Assembly (NCBI GenBank): GCA_963680875.1
Contig: OY804580.1
Location: 97,369,353-97,433,352, forward strand
Reading direction: 5' to 3'
Origin: Bathymodiolus brooksi
Taxonomy: Eukaryota; Mollusca; Bivalvia; Mytilida; Modiolidae
DNA length: 64,000 nt
Below are positions 27,101-33,100 of the stretch, one piece after another. The stretch's first letter is position 1, and each line of letters opens with the position of its first letter. The notes under the pieces are model-generated. The model saw only the letters and a program-made list of their open reading frames with translations. It had not been told where the DNA came from and made no database searches. Both the position numbers and the translations under genes were made by a program.

Positions 27101-30100
27101 ATATAAAGGTCACTCAAGGGAACCTGAAAATGTATACGCACTATTCATTAATGCGGAAACTGTGACTGCCCTTTATACACTGTGATTTGCTATATAGAAG
27201 TGCCCTTTAAATCGGATTTGACTGTATTTGTAAATAGCTTTGTAATTCTCTATACCTATATGTATTTCATTGATTTATTGAGAAATTAAAATATATATAT
27301 GGTTATGGTGTTTAACGCGACTTTCGACAATATTTGACCTCGTTCAGAAATTTATAAAATTCTTCTAGACTATAAATATAAAGAGATGTGGGTTGAGGTT
27401 TTTTTCTTCTTTTTTTTTAATGCTTTTCATCTGATCCACTAATGATATAATTGATGTGTGTTTGTTTTGCTTCATTGCCTTATCAAAATAGCACGCTAAA
27501 GCGTAAATAAATTATTAATATATTAAAAAATATATTAGTCATATTTATCTATTTTCTAAATCTTCTCTTTCATAGCAATTTTGTCAAATATTTGTTCCAT
27601 ATATGAACTATGTATAGGCCAAGACAGTTTGTGTATACACTTTTCTGAACACTTAGAAAGTCGTATCGCAAATAATCAAATATTTACAAATAAAAGCTGT
27701 TCGAATGTTCAAAATAAACAGTTATCATCCTTTAAAGTTTGACACAGATAGTCGAAATCCCTTTGAAGTGTGCTTTACATGTGTTCGTTTGACTTGAGAA
27801 GAAATCATTCAGGCTTTCGGCCGAGTGATCCGTCTTAAATACCTTCTACTCAAGTTTGCATGATCGTTTTCGTACCATCAGCTTCATTCTTGGGTTTTGG
27901 TCGATACCATGAACGAACCACTGTTCAAATAAACGTTCTGGAGAACAGGTCGATATAGTCGATGTAGAAATACAGAATCGGATAAGGACTGGCATTGAAA
28001 GATATGATTAATTGTATCAATTAATCACGAAGTGAAGATTTAAAGAAGATTCTATAGAATCCAATAATTTCTCTTAAATACGTCATTAATATTTAAACTA
28101 AATCGGACGTATCTCGGATGTTGAAAACACATGAAACAACAAAACGACGCAACCAACCGATATTGATCCGGAATTTAGAATACTTAACGAATATCCGCTC
28201 GTAAATGGACCAGATAAACGTAAATTTGTCTTATTGAAACTAAACATTTAAAGTACATAAATTCAACCAAGTGAAACTTACAAGTGATTTGGGGGCAAGC
28301 TTTCAAAGAACATATGATTTCTTTTTCAATTGTTTACAGACTACTATATATGTACGCCAGTAAGTCTACAAAATGTAAAACAAGGTTGATAATTTGTATT
28401 TTCTTCTTCCTTATCATTTTACATTGAAATGAAATTATAATGTTGCTTTCATATTTTCTAATAGTTAGAGATGAAAGGAACCTCCCACTGTCGACTCTCC
28501 GAAGGCCACGAGACCGGTAACGAGAATTTCTTGCCAACTCTTGAATTATATACCATTTAACGAGTATCTTAATTGAAATAAAACGTTTAAACATGTCTTT
28601 TAAAGCACAAAATGGTTTGTGTTTCATTTCTAAAATAAAAAGATCCTTTTCAGATGGTTCACATCTACAATGGCGCCAAGACTTTTATGTCTTGGGAAAA
28701 AATGGTGTTTGATAAAAATTATGTCAAAGTTACGACGTTTTAAAGATCTTGTATAGTTCGCTTTTGCTGTTAAGGACAGTCATATTGGGTTACTAGAATT
28801 CACAAGAACAAAGAACTTCAAAAAGGTTATACACTTTGATTTTATTTGAATAAATGCTAGTGTAATGTCAAAAGGAACATGTTCGACCATTTTATTTTTT
28901 TTTTTTTTTTTTCTTTACTTTTTCTTTATGTGTTGTTTTTCTGTGGTTTAACTTTGATGCTTAGTTATTTAACAAAGAATATTATTTTTATTTATCACTA
29001 AAGTTCAAATTTATTATGTTCAAGTTCTATTTAGAGATGAAAAGTCATATTCTATTCGGTCTTCTGATTACACAATATTTAATTATTTGAAATGATTCCC
29101 TTTTTTCCCTTTTCACCAAACATTTTCTTGAAAAGTAATTATGATATATACAATAATCTCAATGGAAATTGTATGAAATAGTTTCCTACACTAGGGAAAA
29201 GAATCTAATTCGTTGTGGTCAGTTCTCGACACGCGTAACGGCTAAAATCTGTAATAGCTTAACATGGTCTGAGAGTTCATAACAAGATCATTCGGAACTA
29301 ATGAAATTTGCACCTCCGTAATGTAATTTTGTGAAATGGACAACCGCCCGAGTCTGATTCGAAAGGCGAATGATTTATCTAATCAACTGATTCTCCATAT
29401 GAAGAAAAGTTTTGCGGGTTATTAACAGAAGGTTATAAAATGGTCGCCAAAAGCTGGCAAATGATAATTTGATTTACCCCCTTTCATCTTCCAAGCAGAA
29501 AATTTACTTGTCGTTCAAACATGTATTGAATAAATATAGAATTATGTATCTTTTCGGAATAAATGACGACAGTTTACACAAGTAAATAATTTAGTAAAAA
29601 GATTTGTTTTGACCATTGATGGATTGTTGCCGTCCCATTATGCACACCAAATATTTATAAGTTCTCTTTGGAAACTTAACTCCCATCGTGATTTCGCACT
29701 TTCTCTGAAAATATCAATGTGGGGAGGGACATTATTTTTTTTTCTTATCCCTTACAATTTTCATTCCATATTTGGTTCATATATATTGGGGTCTATTATT
29801 ACAGACGGTACTTTTTTTTCATTTGAAGGCTACTTGCGAAAGACACATGTAAATGTGCTTTATATTCTTACTTACGCATAGGAGTCACGTGTTGTGTCAT
29901 TTTATAAATTGAATAATGTGTATGTTAACTTCTTTTTTAAACGAGAAAAACAAAAATAGTAACCCGGTACTATTAATAAACGTTTTTCAGTCGGATTTGT
30001 ATTAATATCTATGTTATATATATATTTATTTAGAAAGCTACTCATTTGCAACGAGTGCAACCTCCATCGGGGTTGTAGAAGTCATATTAGAGGTTGCATC

Positions 30101-33100
30101 TAAATACAGTATATGAATTAAGGGGGTCAAACGCATATTTAATTGATGGGAAAGGGTCCAAAATATGCGCGTGTTGGAGTTTAATAGACTCCCGGCAACT
30201 GCAGAAAAGATTACGAAGAACCGTTAAGATGTTGATTAAACAAGCAATCGAATTTGCATTAATGACAGACCGATGATGTTCAAACCCTTTTATTAACTGT
30301 GCGTGATAATATGCGTACAAAGACCTTTGATTTGAGAAAAAGAAAACATTTTTAAAATAGCTCTAGTGAGTATTTATCTCGATTCTATCACGATTGTTAA
30401 TGAAGTGTAATGATAGAGCGAATTAATGGTTAAACAATTCTTGAAATTGACGGAGTAAATTTATCACTGGTAATGAACAGAGATATGTCGCTTTGCAATT
30501 TAATCAGAATTTTAAAATCAAACATGTCAATATGAAATTTGTGTGAAGTCTTGATTGATAAAATACAGCTGATGAAAGTATATATAAAGGATGAGTTAGG
30601 AATGATAGAAAGTTTGTGACATTTTAAAAACATTTCAAGATACCGAAATTTGTTTACAAAATGCAATACTTCCTGAAAATTTTCACAGAGTGAGAATTTG
30701 TGAATTGTAACACAATTTCTTCCTTACAAAATTCTAATGAAACAGTCACTTCTCAAAAGAATTATGAAATATGTTTCTGTCTTTCTTTTAAGTTTGTTTT
30801 AAAGAAAAGTTTCATAATTTAAAAAAATAATATTTTGCTTACCCTCATTTGTCAATATTTTAAAGAATATAATTTTTAAATTTTACAACATGTTAGCATA
30901 AAACGCCAACCACGGGGGGCATAGTTTAGGCAACGTTTCTCTTTGATATGTCGAATTTAATTAGTAAATATTAGATTTAATTTTTATGACTTTTATAAAC
31001 ATCATACCAGATTATAGTTGATTACAGTTTGAAATTGAGAAGTTCAAATTTACAGACGACGGGAGCCATTTGTCTAAATGTCACATGGTTCCCCTTTGTG
31101 CACTCTCGCGTTTTAACACAACACGAAAATACGGTATTTTTTTTATTTTTTTAATACGCGACAAATGAACAATTCTTTTTTTACGCCTGTCCGTGGAAGG
31201 AAGAAAGAAATAAGGATATGATTCCATCAGAGGGAATATTTTAACACTTTTTTTTCATGTTTACGAGCGACATAGTCTGAGTTGTCTGACATTTCTTTGT
31301 TTTACTATCACGATCACACGCGATTTCAGTTTATTATTTTTACACCTTTATCCCAAAGAGGTTCATAATTCTAAAACATTAGCCGTGGCTTATACTGTAT
31401 TTATCATAGTTGACATCAAGCAGATTCTAGCTTGAGTTGAAACATTTCATAAGCACTATCATTATACATACCGGGAAATAAACGTTAGAGAATACCGAAA
31501 GGTACAATCAAAAATGGCCAATCCAGAAAAAACTGGCAACATAGGGTACTCAAGACGAAGAAATACAAAACAAAAAACCAATACAAAATCTGTTGGACAC
31601 CACCACACGCAAAAAAACACAAATAGCGTACACAAGTCATAAACCCCCTACAAACAACTGGAGGTAGAAACGAACCGAACATCATTTTTATTTCAATCGC
31701 ATAGCATTTGTCAAATAAATGATATTGTATTTCTCCTTTTTAAAGTTAGATTTAATAAATTTTCAAAATTCAATTTAGATATCATGAAATATATATATAA
31801 CGAACAACTTTTCAGATTTCAGATTTTTAAAATATTCCTGAAGGTTTCGGGCCTGAAATATTCTACTATTAAGATGTTGGTATAAGAAGGATTTGAAGAT
31901 ATCAAAGGGGTAATCAGAATCCATAATTCGAAGAAGGACAGGCAATACTATTTTCCCAGTTAAAACGGAGACCTTATGCAAGTAAACAATGAAGATAAAA
32001 TGGAAACTGTAGCTATTTTACTGTTTATTTTTGTTCAGATAGATATATCATAGATATATTTTTAAAAACGAGGCCTGTGTTGATTTTAGACGTCATCAGT
32101 AGTGATACATACAGCTTACAGTTACAGAATGATAAACAAAACAATGTGTGAACTATATTTAACAAAATATTTCTTGGAAAATGACAAGGTGTTATTTTCC
32201 CTTTTACTAAATCACGTTTCATTTCTTTATCTCATTTAAAACAAATATTCAATATTTAATATTTAACGGTGGTTGAACATATTTAAAAAAAAGAAAAAAA
32301 AAGACACGAAGGTCAATCACATTAGAAATATTATATATTAAAAATTTCTCATCAAATTTAAAACATGTTTTTGTTCGTTTCAGCAGGTGCTTTCTATATG
32401 AAGAAGAAAAAAAAACAATTAAAAGTCGTGTATTGCACTTAATTCGAGATTTATATTTATTTTAATTTTGAAGATGTCAAATTATACTTCAAGGTGAAAA
32501 AAATACAAATCGCAACAAGTTGGAAAATTTTGAAGTTTGTTTGTTTTAGCATTGTCTTAAAGTTGTATTGACAAAATTACGAGTACACAAGACAAGTCTG
32601 TTGACACTTTTCTGTATATAGAAGCCTTTAATTGTTTGTATAGTACGGTCAGGTAATTTTAATATTTTATACATATAAAAACCATTGAAAAGACTTTTCT
32701 TTTTAAGATTTTGGCTATACAACTTATTCCCGGTCTAAATTTCTATGTAAACTTGACTATCATATAAGTGCCTCTCTATAGCTATTATTTTTCTCATATA
32801 GTTTTGGAGGGGGGCTTTCAATACCGTTTGTTGGAGAGATTCTAATGTTTACATATTTTTTTTTAATTTCTGTTATACAATGTTGAATAGGACACTGGGT
32901 GCTATTTTCAACACTTTGTTTAAATGCTTGTGCACCAAGTGACTGCAGTAAACTATCTTTTTTACGCAAGGCACCCATTTGTCAATTAAATCTATGTTGC
33001 GATTTATTAATATGTCGCCTAGCATGGTGAGATTCTCCTGTGAATTTCGAACATAAAAGTCTGTGATGTGTTCACATTACGCTGGTAAAAAAAATATCAG

